Shown: positions 18,144-28,953 of the stretch, in pieces
Layout of the letters: each line of letters opens with the position of its first letter
How positions within the stretch are numbered: the stretch's first letter is position 1
Assembly: GCA_946807835.1 (NCBI GenBank)
Contig: OX327690.1
Coordinates: 9,520,501-9,584,500, forward strand
Origin: Ailanthus altissimus
Lineage: Eukaryota; Streptophyta; Magnoliopsida; Sapindales; Simaroubaceae
Direction: 5' to 3'
DNA: 64,000 bases
The notes under the pieces: generated by a model
Seen by the model: the letters and a program-made list of their open reading frames with translations, nothing else
Told to the model about the DNA's origin: nothing
Database searches by the model: none
Position numbers and translations under genes: made by a program

Positions 18144-21100
18144 TACATTTTTAATAAAAATAAAAAATTTATTTGTGCAATATCCAACTTGGCGTAAACT
18201 TTCATACTATCATGCAAACTTTTATTTTTATATAAAAAAAATCATTTCCATAATTGCCTTTGGATTGCGGTGACCGGGAAACTGTGTTTTTATGGTAGTT
18301 TCTTAAAAATATATTCCATCTTTTATAGTTTTAGTTTATATAATTATAATTGTGTTCACGGCTTATGTTTATATGTGAAGAAAATTTACAAAGAACTATA
18401 CCGTTGTTTTATTGTTGTGTGCCATGACTCACAAAGAGAGTCTATTGCCTTCTCATCTGAACCAAATTGTACATTTTATTTTTTACTCATTCTTGTGTCT
18501 AATGCTGCTCATAGGCATTTGCAAGATGCCTTTAAGGTTCCCCTTGTCATACAACTTACTGATGATGAAAAGTGTATGTGGAAAAATCTTTCCATCGAGG
18601 AGTGTCAGCGGCTTGCTCGAGAGAATGCTAAAGACATTATTGCTCGTGGTTTTGACATAACTAAAACCTTCATCTTCATATGTTGGTGGGTATGTAATTG
18701 AATTTATTTCTTCTATGTATTCTGTAATTTTATATGTAATTTTGATGAGTTAATAACCAAGCAACTTAAATCAAAATTCTAGACTTGAAAGCTGGATTGT
18801 TTTAAAAATTTATGATTTTGAGAAACTAGTAATGGATCTAATTTTGCTTGTGACTTGGCAAATGCATAGCTCCGACAATGCATAGATGATTTGGATTTTG
18901 GTTAAAAAGATAGGTAACACATGTGGACAGAAAATTTAAGTAAATGTTGTGAGAAACTGCTTGAGTTTATTTTAAGTTGAGGGGAAATTTTTTCTGTTTA
19001 TAAGTTTTTGGCCTCATTCAATATGCCTATTGCCTTTCAAATTGTCTGCAAACAAGTAATCATCTTATTATTGGTCTCAACAACCTAATTAATTTTGTCT
19101 TTTAAATGTTTGTGGTAACAGACTAAACTTTATAATTAACTCCTGAAATTCATTATACTATTTGTTATGGGAATCATACTAGTGAAAGCCATTGGGTAAT
19201 ACATTTTGTTAATGGAGTGGAGTGCTTGAGTTAGCGGTTTGTGCACCAAAGGGTGTGCAGTGGAGCAATTTACTTCAATGAAAAGGATAGGGTGATGTTT
19301 TGACCTCATCTTCTAACAGGTGTGTTTTATCAAGTAGGTTTTCTATATAGAGGTTTAGATTCTGGCAGTTCCATAGTTTTTAGATTCTAACAAGTGCATA
19401 TGGAAGTTGGTACATTTCTAAAACTTTGGCGACACATGATATAAGCAGCAATATTGAACACATTTTAAATTGAAAAGTTAATACTCTTTTTGTTATGACT
19501 AGTTTAGTGGTTATTCTTTAGCTGATATCTCCAGGATTGTCTGCTGTTATTTTATGATTTTGTTGTTCTTCCTTTACCTTTATTTCTTTGTGGTTGGGTA
19601 GCTTGTTTTTTCATTCTCTTTTCCCGTGGATTCCTTATCCACTTCTCTTTTTTCTTTTTCTTTCCTTTAAGAAAATTTCTTTTTTGTGTTTCCTATAAAA
19701 AAAATGGTCAATAGCCTTCAGGTATCTTCATATGGGGAAAGATCCTTGCCTGATTAGTTGAACTGCAAATTTCACATTATTTATGCATTTTAGTCTTGAC
19801 TTCGGTCTGCTACAGTAGCAGCTCTTGACCCTGATGAGAATCTTATCATACATACTATAAATGGTTTTGTGCTGCCTGACCGAGTCTATGAAAGAATTTC
19901 CTCTGCAGTCCTTCTACAAGAATATGGTGAAGGTTGCAAAGTGTGTTACTTATAACAAGGTAATCATACACTATTTTCTTGTTTTATTTTCTGCAAAGTC
20001 TTTTACCTGTCTATTTGTTTGGTGTTGCTTCTAGGTTGTAGGCATATTTGGTTTCACTGGTGAAAATCATATTGGAAAAGTTAGTTTTCCACCAGTGCAG
20101 GTATCTTGCTCCCTATTTACTGATTGCATTAAGAGTTGCATCTGCATTCTTTTGAGGATATAGTCTTTTATTGCTAATCTTATATATTTCTCCGCACTAC
20201 ATAATTATGAGCTTAAGATGTAATTTCTAATTATATGCTTGTTTTATGAACTCTCTTTTTAACCTTTGCACACTTTGTTTGATAGCTTCATTAAGCTCTT
20301 GGACAAAATACATTCATATTATTTATATTTTCTTAGCTGTTGAATGTTGTCAAAAATGCATATCATGCCCTTGAATGCCAAGAATATCTTCTGTAGGAAA
20401 AAGCAACAGGGAAACTACTGCTCAATTAATGTGTATATGGAATGACCAATATGCTTCGTTTTGGGTTTGTGCAGGCTGTTCCATCATTTCCCAGTTCTTT
20501 CCCACACCTGTTCTCAGGCAATGATCATCTTCGTTGCTTAATTCCTTGCGCCATTGACCAGGTGGAAGCCTCTCTTTTTCCAGACTTGTTTAATTTGAAA
20601 ATACTTTCTCTACCATATCCATGCTTAAAATAAATTGCAATTAGAGCACAATATAGTTCTATGACTCGTATCTGTAATGTTAGGGTGCACTATATACACT
20701 ATGCATTAAGTGTGTTGATAAATATTAAGAATTGTATATCTGGTTCATTAAAAATTCAACTTTAGTAAATTTTCTACTAGTCTTTGTGCTATATCATAGT
20801 TTATATGTATGCAATAATGGGTAATGGTCTGGGTGTCGACAAGTATAAACTGTAGGGATATAATAGTTTTTATATTACTGTTTGGTGTAGGACAACAAAG
20901 GGTCATTTGTGAGTTCATTCCATTTTTCCTTAATTTAGTTCAATTAGGTTTTATTTGGCTTCTTTAGGTTGGATTATGTTGGGTTTAAATTTAGTTTCTC
21001 AATTTGGTTTTCTATTTGAATATGATTTGGTGTTACCTAGTCGAAGAAGATTTCTACTTACCTAGGCTACTGTAAATAGAACTTATTTCAGTTGCAATTG

Positions 21101-21260
21101 TTAAAAATGTACTTGTGAGGATTGTAAAGATGGATACTAATAGATTATGTAATCAATGTGTGCAAGGCACTATCCTTAAACTATTTGTACCCCCACAATG
21201 ATAATGATCAAAGTACAAATGGATTGTGTGGTAGTATAATTTCAGGATTCAATGACTATT

Positions 21261-21293
21261 GAATTTGTAATAGTGCACACCTATTACAAATTC
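21261..21293. repeat. Perfect 13-bp inverted repeat
   Basis: gaatttgtaatag / ctattacaaattc around a 7-base loop; every base of the arms pairs. Confidence 0.95.
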
Positions 21294-21569
21294 TATAGGA
21301 CTTAAGATAACTTTGATAAGAGTTGATAGATGGAGAGAAAAAAGGGGAGAAGGATAGATTATTCATGTATATATCAAGAGTAAGGTGTGTTTCTCTATTT
21401 ATAAAGATATTTGTGCCTCCCTGGAATGACAAAATACATTTTCAGATCAATACATTCTTTGGAGTAAACACATGCCTTTCCAAAGAGTCATAATCTTAGG
21501 AAAGGTTGTGTATCTTTCCATAAGGTCATAATCTTTGCTTCAAATTGGTGTATTTCCAAAGGAACACAA

Positions 21570-21602
21570 CTTATTGAAGAGTTAAATGACTCTTTCAATA
21601 AG
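21570..21602. repeat. Near-perfect inverted repeat
   Basis: cttattgaagagt and actctttcaataag pair with a single-base bulge around a short centre. Confidence 0.9.
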
Positions 21603-21680
21603 TCACACCTTCAACTCCAATACAATGGCTCTTATAATAGATGCAATGGGTATCAACAAAGGAATGAGTGACAGCTTGTC

Positions 21681-21885
21681 TGGGTGCCGCGATGCCTAGC
21701 CATGGGCACTGCGATGTCCACATATTGTACAGAGGTGCCGAGAGTCTAACCCTCAGCTCCTCGGTGCTAAGCTAAGAGCGATGCGGCGCTGGGGCTTAGA
21801 AACCCCAACGCTGTGGTGCTCAAGCTTCAGCGCTGCGACATTGAAGCCTGGAAAGCTCCAGTGTCGCGGCATCAAATGCAAGGTC
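21681..21885 (-). repeat. GC-rich palindromic island, copy 4
   Basis: Units gtgccgcgatgcct, gcactgcgatgtcc, gcgatgcggcgctgg and gcgctgcgacattg occur in a run, in the leader region on the minus strand. Confidence 0.75.
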
Positions 21886-22005
21886 GCGGTATCTCAGTGT
21901 CAATTCCCTTTGGTATACCTATTTTAACTCTTAAAATGCACCAAATGACACCAAAACTTCACCAAAAACATCCCCAGCACTCAAAATACACCAAATCAAT
22001 ACAAG

Positions 22006-22023
22006 ATATGCTCTGATATCAAT
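22006..22023 (-). other. Primer-binding site next to the inverted LTR
   Basis: Minus strand ATTGATATCAGAGCATAT directly follows the LTR end at 22024. TGATATCAGAGC differs by one base from the initiator-Met complement. Confidence 0.75.
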
Positions 22024-23545
22024 TGAAAATATCAATTATTCTACGATATATATATGTGTGTGTGGTCTAAGTGTTCATAAATAATATATATGTATCTCAT
22101 ACATACATATATGCATCAAATACATAGCGGAAGTATTAGAAAAATATATTATGAACACATTTAAGCATTTAATCAAATTAAACTCAAATTGAGAAATCAT
22201 CACTTTTGAAGCCTTTGGACTGTTTATTTTGGGAATCTGCCCAAAGTGTTGCTTGTTGGTAGTTCTAGTGATCAACGGGGTGGGTTTGATCAGCTAGTAC
22301 AGCAGCCTAATCCAACAAATGAGTTCAACTTTGAACCCTCAAACTTTTGTTCTCACTTTGATCAACACTTGATCAACAACAAAAGCTTGTTTTATGCTTT
22401 AATAGCTTTAGGCCTTTGAAAGAAATGGATAAGTGATAATGGGTTTTTATTTCCCTTTGACTCTAACACTTAGAAGCAAAAAACGAAAACAAAGCTTCTT
22501 TTCCTCTCATTTTGCTTGGCCGGCCACCAAAATCTTAACACACATTTTAATTTGTTTCATTTCACATATTTATACTTATACTATTCATTTAACTTAACCA
22601 TAGTAAGGTTAGATATTTTCTAATAAAATATCCTTAATAAAATAATATTTTATTAACCTAACCATAGTTAGGTTAGCTAAACTTAGCAACCAAGTTTAAT
22701 CAAATATCTAATATATTTCTATTTTAATATAATATAATAATTAAATAATCATTAACCTAATATGGGTCCCACCAAATTCACACTTAAGTTAACTTAACCC
22801 AATACTCATTATGTGTCACGCGTCACTATTTAATTGATCAACAACAATTCTTACCCAATTAATTATACTTAATACTTAAGTATTGACACGCACGCATCCC
22901 GATGGTTCTTAAAACAAATATTTTGCTTTGTTAGATTTTATTGGATTAAACTATTCAATCGGTACGTTGCCCCAGTGCACAATGAGTACACTTCATATTG
23001 TGGGACTCTCTAGATCTATGCTTGATTCGTCAAATGAAACTATTTTATGAGTCCATGATCGATACCCCATGCATACATCATGAATATCACAAATCAGCAC
23101 ATTAAACCATACAAGTTGAGGTCAGAAAGCATACGTATAATCCTTCTATCACTTATATCCAAGATGAACGGGAATATAAATCAACATCGTCAAATCCCTA
23201 TGTGTTCATCTAATCTTGTCTTCATATTCGTGTCTCAATGAATAATATGAACAAATACTTTTGTTATATTGTTCAATGAGACATGATTTGTTATATTATT
23301 CAACCCTGTGGGAAACTCTTTTCCCAGGATTATTGCTCACGGTCGTAAGACTTTCTAAAATACAATCTCAAAGCATCGGATATACAACCACCTATACCAG
23401 CTGACAGATCCTATATCTATGCTCACCAAACTCTATGAACATCAGAGCACACCTAGTGACACGTAGCGGTCAGACTATGAAAGGTCTTTGACATTCATGA
23501 AACCATAGTATGGTGAATCACCCACAAGTTCATCGTGGCAGTTAG
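22024..23545 (-). repeat. Partial LTR of family LTR-1, inverted (copy E-minus)
   Basis: Read on the minus strand it follows the 3' two-thirds of LTR-1 (compare 59440-61320): actccatgaaaggtct-like, gtcacatagg-like and gccccagtgcac blocks occur in the same order. The first ~600 bp of the LTR are missing. At 23545 (ggtcaa|atgaac) it switches abruptly to a plus-strand copy of the same family. Confidence 0.8.
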
Positions 23546-24434
23546 GTCAAATGAACATTTATGCTTGGCATGGTAAAGCCGATTTTGAAATGAAAAATTA
23601 AAAGAGTTTCATTTTGTTTCCATTCAATTCATTCAACCATTGTTTTTGAACAAGAAAACAAAAAATTATTTTTCAAGCAATAAAGTCATCAAATGCTTTT
23701 ATATTTAAATTAGCACATGTTTCTTAATTTATTAAAGAAATTGGAAAACATGGCAATGGCTTGGAAATACTTCACTATGCTTGCTAGGGACGTGTGTCTC
23801 CAAAATGAATGAGGGAAAATTGTATATAAAAATAGAAATGTTCCATTTTATAGCAGGAGAGTTCAGCCACCATATAAAAAATGTGAGAGAAAGCTTTTAA
23901 GTGTTGAAAGCAAGAATAAAAGAGTTTATTCATCTTCATCTTTAGAAAGAAAGTGTTCAGCCATGAACAAGCAAGAATGAATTTGCTTTTGGTTTTGGTT
24001 TTGTTCAAATGTTGAATAAACATAAACAATTCAATTGCTTTGAAACAAATATAATTAGTTAAAGAGTTTAACTAATAATCCCAAGCTTAAAAAGATTAAG
24101 CATTGGTTAAGAGTTAATAATTTAGTGTTTAAGAGTTAATCACCATTGATAGAAATTGAAGCTACTATTCTAGCAATCCAAGCTCACCCTATGTGGATTC
24201 TAGAATTACTGGTAAATTCGCTTTGTGGTGGGCTTCGGTTCAGTAATTTTCAAAGGCTTGTCAAGTGATTCTCGATCTTCATTTTCAATGTAGTAATGAA
24301 ATTTAAATTTTAAATGTGCTTATTACACCAGAAAATTAGATTTCCAATTCCATTGCATTAATTTATATATGAGATGCGTAAATTGTATTGTGAAGAACAC
24401 ATATTACATGCATGCACTTTAATGAGTTAGCACA
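23546..24434 (+). repeat. Partial 5' LTR of the copia element (LTR-1, copy E-plus)
   Basis: It matches 30530-31238 block for block (agcatggta, gattttgaaatgaaaa, aaccattg-ttttgaacaag, catgcatgca) but retains about 180 bp that the 3' LTR lacks near 23650-23820. It ends ...gagttagcaca. Confidence 0.85.
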
Positions 24435-24442
24435 CTTTTAAA

Positions 24443-24454
24443 TTGGTATCAAAG
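24443..24454 (+). other. Primer-binding site of the copia element
   Basis: TGGTATCAAAGT, the initiator-Met tRNA complement with two changes, 8 bases after the LTR end. Confidence 0.8.
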
Positions 24455-24571
24455 TATAATTGTTGTGTTAATTGGGTGATTGGAGTGATAATTGTGTAAT
24501 TCGGGATGTCTCAAGGCTATAGGTGATGCATTTCAAGTGTTGAAAATGAAAAACTGGGAAGATAGCTTGTG

Positions 24572-24812
24572 GGACGCCGCGGCGGTAAAGCTGGCGTTGG
24601 GGCTTTCTAAGCTCTAACACCATAGCGCTGAATGAAAAGTGTCGTGGCGCTGGTGTTTCCAGGCCGCAACACTCAAGGCTCGGTGTCGCAGCACTGGAGG
24701 TTTTGTCTTCCAGCACCGCAGTACTAGTAAGCCAGAGTCGCAACACTTAGAGCCTAGCGCTACGACGTTAGAGGTAGTTGACCTCAATGTCGCAGCATTG
24801 GTAAGCGGGCCC
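24572..24812 (+). repeat. GC-rich palindromic island, copy 5 (leader)
   Basis: About eight degenerate units (gacgccgcggcgg, gtcgtggcgctgg, gtgtcgcagcactgg, cagcaccgcagtac, gcgctacgacgtt) follow one another in 240 bp between the primer-binding site and gag. Short frames here are a by-product of the CpG-rich repeat. Confidence 0.8.
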
Positions 24813-25159
24813 TATTGCGTTGAACACTATTCACTCCAAAAAAAATTTAATTGTTTAAAATAAATTTATTCATGCATGTGGGGTTTATGAGATGCAGTAA
24901 TAAGAGTTATTAGACTACATTATAAATCGAGACCATTTGTTTGTGCTGTTAACCACAATAGAAGCCCTACTGGTGAGGGTTAGTTGTGCTTGCACAAAAT
25001 AAATGTCTGATTGAGAATCATGTCCTCATGAGATGGGGATATAAATTTTAAGTTTTTAAAAAAAAACTCTCTTAAAGATTAATTGTATTTCATTACGAGA
25101 TAATGTTATACATAATTCGCCTTGTTAATACGGTGTTAGATAGGTCATCTCGATTTTTT

Positions 25160-25450
25160 TTCAATATCGCTACAGTGTGAGGGATTGGTCGGTGTGATTT
25201 GGAATATGCTGGTTAAATATGAGATGAGGCAAATATACGAAAGTATTACCCATGATAGCTACAATGTGTAGGTAGTATTGGTAACATATATTTGATAATT
25301 GACAAGTTAATCTGGAATACAGTTACTCTAGATTGCTACAGTGTGCAGATAATGTGTATTTAGGATCAGAAGTAAAAGTTGCATAAGATGCAATTGACAA
25401 GAGTCGTCTACCTTTTGGGTTTACAAAGGCCAAGATCACTACAGTCTGTG
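25160..25450 (+). repeat. Leader repeats with a gctacagtgtg core
   Basis: The core occurs four times: tcgctacagtgtgagg (near 25168), tagctacaatgtgtagg (near 25258), ttgctacagtgtgcag (near 25336) and tcactacagtctgtgg (near 25437), spaced about 80-100 bases. They lie in the untranslated leader upstream of gag. Confidence 0.7.
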
Positions 25451-25787
25451 GCTGGAGTAAAATGTTAATGGGGTCTATTTTCCACTATATAGTTTAAAAA
25501 GTTTAAATTGTCATTATCTCATTTGAGAGATTAAAAGGATTATGTAAAGCAGTGGAATAGCATTTTAGATTTTAAAAATGTATAATAGTTATACCTATGG
25601 TCTAAAATGTTATTAATTAATGATTAAAAATATTCCGCTACACATCTCATATTTTGTCTTATAGAGATAAGATGTTTGTCTAGTAGAGATAAGATACTTG
25701 TCTTATGGAGATAAAATAAGTACAAGCAATTCGTTAGTACACTTGATCTATGCACATCAACTATAGGGTACCGAGAAATATTTAGAC

Positions 25788-26330
25788 TTGCTTATGAATC
25801 TTAGAATGGTTCTAAATTCAAAAAAACTTAAATATATTAATGATCAGAAGATAATAAAAGGTGTTTTTGATAATATCTCTTTAGAAGAGTTAGGAATTTA
25901 TCAAAAATTGATTAAGAAAGATCTGAGTGTCAGATCATATATCTTGACATCAATATCTAATGATCTTTAGCACGAGCATGTATACATAAGATGTACAAGT
26001 AGTATAGTGCTATGTCTGAAAATTTGGATATATCATTTATTTGATATATCCAAACCATAAATAGAGAATAGTCACAATGAAAAGTGTTTCCACTATGATA
26101 AAGTTTAAATAAGTAAACGTTACTGTTCAAGGCACCTTGACTAAGAATAAATAAACCCATTAGATATCTATTTACCAAACATTGACATTTCAATAGCATA
26201 TGATGCTAAATGTGCAGGGGTATAAAATACCACTTGTCTTTCTCATTTTTAGAAAGCGTTGCAAAATTTGAGGAATGCTAAGAAGCTAAGGAATAAGAAG
26301 TATGGCTTCGCGCGTAAAATAGAGATTTCC
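25788..26330 (+). pseudogene. copia gag remnant
   Basis: A 60-codon open start (LMNLRMVLNSKKLKYI, then NISLEELGIYQKLIK and VRSYILTSISNDL) matches the N-terminus of copia Gag. Stops and frameshifts follow, with only loose matches (KTLF-like, LQNLRNAKKL) to about 26330. The zinc knuckle and protease that should come next are not recognisable. Confidence 0.75.
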
Positions 26331-26879
26331 TAGACGTGGTAGCTGTTAGGACTTTTAGGTCACTTCTCTCTTCTCGTAGTAGCATTATGTTGTAAAATTG
26401 TTATTTTGTGCCAAACATTATTAGGCAAATCATATCACTCCCTGTAGTAGACAGAGAGGGTTATCATAAGAATATTTGGAATAGTTTCTTATGTTTATGT
26501 GATAATGATAATATTTTGCTAACTGAATGTTAGTTAAGGAATGACTGTTATATCTTAAATACAATAGGAAATGTCTAGGTGAACAGAATAAATAATAGTT
26601 AAGAACTTTGAATAATAAGAATAGTGGCATATAAGATTAGGTCATATAACCTTGAGATGACTATCTCGTCTGGTTATGGTTGGTCAGATACTTGATCTGA
26701 CTATAGAACCTTGACCAATTTATGAATTCTAAATTTAAGGAAAAATGACCAAATAATTATGTAGGTGTCGGACACCATGTCACTTATTTATTTGACTGGT
26801 ACATAGTGATGTATATGGTCTAATGAATAATACTACCACGAGTAGATTTTGATAAGGACATGTGTTTTTGGGAAACGCA
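26331..26879 (+). other. Unrecognisable part of the copia internal region
   Basis: This should encode the zinc knuckle, protease and the start of integrase. No motif survives in any plus-strand frame. Confidence 0.4.
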
Positions 26880-28830
26880 GGTTAGAAACATTTGAAATGT
26901 TCAAAGAATTCTGACTAGGAAGTAGAGAAACAAACCTTTATGTATATAGAATGCCTTCGATTAGATCGAGGCAGATTATACATAAGTAGTATATTCACAA
27001 ATTATTTAAAAAAGAATGAGATTCTCACTCAATATAGTCCTCCAGATACTCCTCAACACAAAGGTGTCTTGGAGTAGAGGAATCGAACTTTATTAAATTT
27101 GGTCCGATTGATGTTGAGCTTCATCGATCTTCTAGAATATCTTTGGGTTATACTTTAAAAATTGTCGTTCACCAATTGAACAGAGTTCTATCGAAAGTTG
27201 TTCCTTCTAGTGTGTACGAGATATGGACCGGAAGGAAACCGAGTCTTAAGTATGCTAAGATTTAGAGTTGTTCTACTTGCATAAAGAGTTATGTAATAGG
27301 ATAAACTTGCACCCAAATGGCACAAGTATCGATTCATTGGGTATCCCATGCATTCGATGGGATACCAGTTTTATAATCCAGATGAACTAAACATGTTCGT
27401 TTCTCGTAATTCTACTTTCCTAGAGAAAGAGTTTCTTATAGGTTGTGGGATTATAGAATGATTGAACTTAATAAAGTCAATGAGGATGTATATGAATCAT
27501 CGATGGAATATTAAGTTTAAATGAGTAGAATACCTTTACACACTCTCCACGTAGGTCAGAAAGGATATCAAGGCCACCAATTAGGTATGCTTGATACTTG
27601 AAGGTGCCCTTGATATTTTTTTAGTTGAAGAAAATGATCATTCGACTTATGGGGAAGCGATGTTTGACATCGATTTGAAAAAATAACAAGATGCTATGAA
27701 GGCCAAAATTGACTTATGCATGATAAACAAGTCTAGGACTTGATTGTTCTTCCCATAGAAATAGTTCCTATTTGTTATAAAAGAATTTACACAATAGAAA
27801 CCTGGGCTCCGTATAAAGGTAGAGACCTTCAAGGCTTGACTGATGATAAAATGTTACACTTAGAGATCTGAAATCGGTTATGAGAAAATCTTTTCACCAG
27901 TAGCCATGCTAAAGTTAATTTGAAAGCTAGAATCTTTATTTTAATGACGAAATTAGAAAGATTAGTTTCATCTAGAACAAAGACAAAGTGTGTATGTTCA
28001 AAAATGGCAGTGAGAGCATGATTATCTTTCTAGTTCTCTACATGGCAGACATATTCAAAGTAAAAAATGACATTGGGATATTGCAAGTCAATCAGTTAAG
28101 ATTGGGAGAGGTTTCCTATATAGTAGGTATAGAGCTTTATAGATATAGAGTTAGGAGGCTGATAGGACTCTCCCAATCTTTATATATAGACTAAGTCCTG
28201 GAAGGGTATAACCTTAGTAACTGTGAGACACTTAATTTACCTTTTAGATATGGCATTCATCTTTCTAAGAGGAAGTGTCATCGGGAAGAAGATGAAAGGG
28301 TTAGAGTATTTAACTTATCATATGCATCAGCTAGTGGTAGCCTGATACATACCATGTTATGTACGAAACCTGGATCTGGATGGCTATAAGAGTTATGAAC
28401 TAGTATCGGTCTAATCCAAATCATGATCATCAGAGCCTTGAAACATATCTGAAATACATAAGAGGTTTAGAGGATAAGTTTCTAAATATGGAGAAAGTTT
28501 CTTGCAAGAAAATGAAGAAATATATTCAGACATCTTGTTTGATCTGGATGGTCAAAAGTCTACATCTAATTATGTATTTCTCATCATCAAAACCGGAGCT
28601 AGTTAAAATATGCAATACAAATGTCTATAGCTATTTCTGCCTTGGAGATAGAATATGTTGCAAAGCTTAGAATAGTTTCAAGCTCGAGGGATCTTATCTT
28701 ACTTTATTGCATCAATAACATAGTGATTACTTAAGCTAAGAAGCCATATGGCACACTAGTATTCTAAATATGTGGACTCTGAATACCACATAATAGAAAG
28801 ATCTTGGCTAATAGAGATGTAATAGTATCT
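26880..28830 (+). pseudogene. copia pol remnant: integrase, reverse transcriptase, RNase H
   Basis: Across several frames, in the right order: integrase YSPPDTPQH, NRTLLN, MLSFIDL and WTGRK-like (27030-27240); the RT start AMKAKID, KVETFKA (27690-27835); FLVLYMADIF, the degenerate Y-V-D-D-I block (28025-28060), where one catalytic Asp is Ala; YIVGIELYR and RRLIGLSQSLYID (28120-28190); YGIHLSKRKC and YASASGSLIHTMLCT (28245-28370); then RNase H-end blocks (AKKPYGT, EYHIIE-like, 28735-28800). Many stops and frameshifts; non-functional. Confidence 0.88.
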
Positions 28831-28942
28831 AGGATACATTCTTTTGATAACTAGCAGACCTACTCAGGCCTAAACTCTTAGGGCTTTTGAAAAACAAGTG
28901 GAGTGTATTGGTATGAGATACTAGTCCGAATGGCACTAGAGT

Positions 28943-28953
28943 AAGTGGGAGTT
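28943..28953 (+). other. Polypurine tract of the copia element
   Basis: aagtgggagttt immediately precedes the LTR start TGTTGAAG. Confidence 0.75.

Larger units (their letters stand above)
14537..20561 (+). pseudogene. Cytosolic tryptophanyl-tRNA synthetase pseudogene (class I aaRS), truncated
   Basis: The enzyme charges tRNA-Trp in the cytosol. Exons: 14537-14739 (MDKEENREEQ...KIDYNKLIDKF...FFRRGIFFAHR), 14833-14950 ([37 protein letters not shown] with the class I HIGH equivalent HLGH), 18515-18689 ([31 protein letters not shown]), 19909-19959 (FYKNMVKVAKCVTYNK), 20035-20100 (VVGIFGFTGENHIGKVSFPP) and 20475-20561 (AVPSFPSSFPHLFSG, CLIPCAIDQ). The start ATG at 14537 fits the family's charged N-terminus. 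Lesions: codon 17, where the family has Trp (NPWEV), is TGA (14585-14587). Exon 3 lacks about 11 nt of the SDFDYVGG segment. Exon 4 seems one base short at its start. The second-exon acceptor is not AG. The KMSAS-loop exon and C-terminus are absent downstream. Intron 2 contains the copia element at 15010-18143. Confidence 0.92.
20562..21680. other. AT-rich DNA with a probable minus-strand LTR remnant
   Basis: No synthetase exon was found after 20561. From about 21230 a stretch resembles LTR sequence read on the minus strand: a TATA box (TTTATAAATAGAG) near 21397-21410, two related blocks 'cttt-cca(a/t)aaggtcataatc', and two strong inverted repeats (21261-21293, 21570-21602). It leads into the GC island and minus-strand primer-binding site, so it is more likely leader or internal sequence of the copia copy whose LTR begins at 22024. 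Confidence 0.4.

Noticed and set aside
24468..24863. Open frames on both strands over the GC-rich leader
   Set aside because: They are explained by the CpG-rich repeat, which has few stop codons; no similarity and no conservation between islands.
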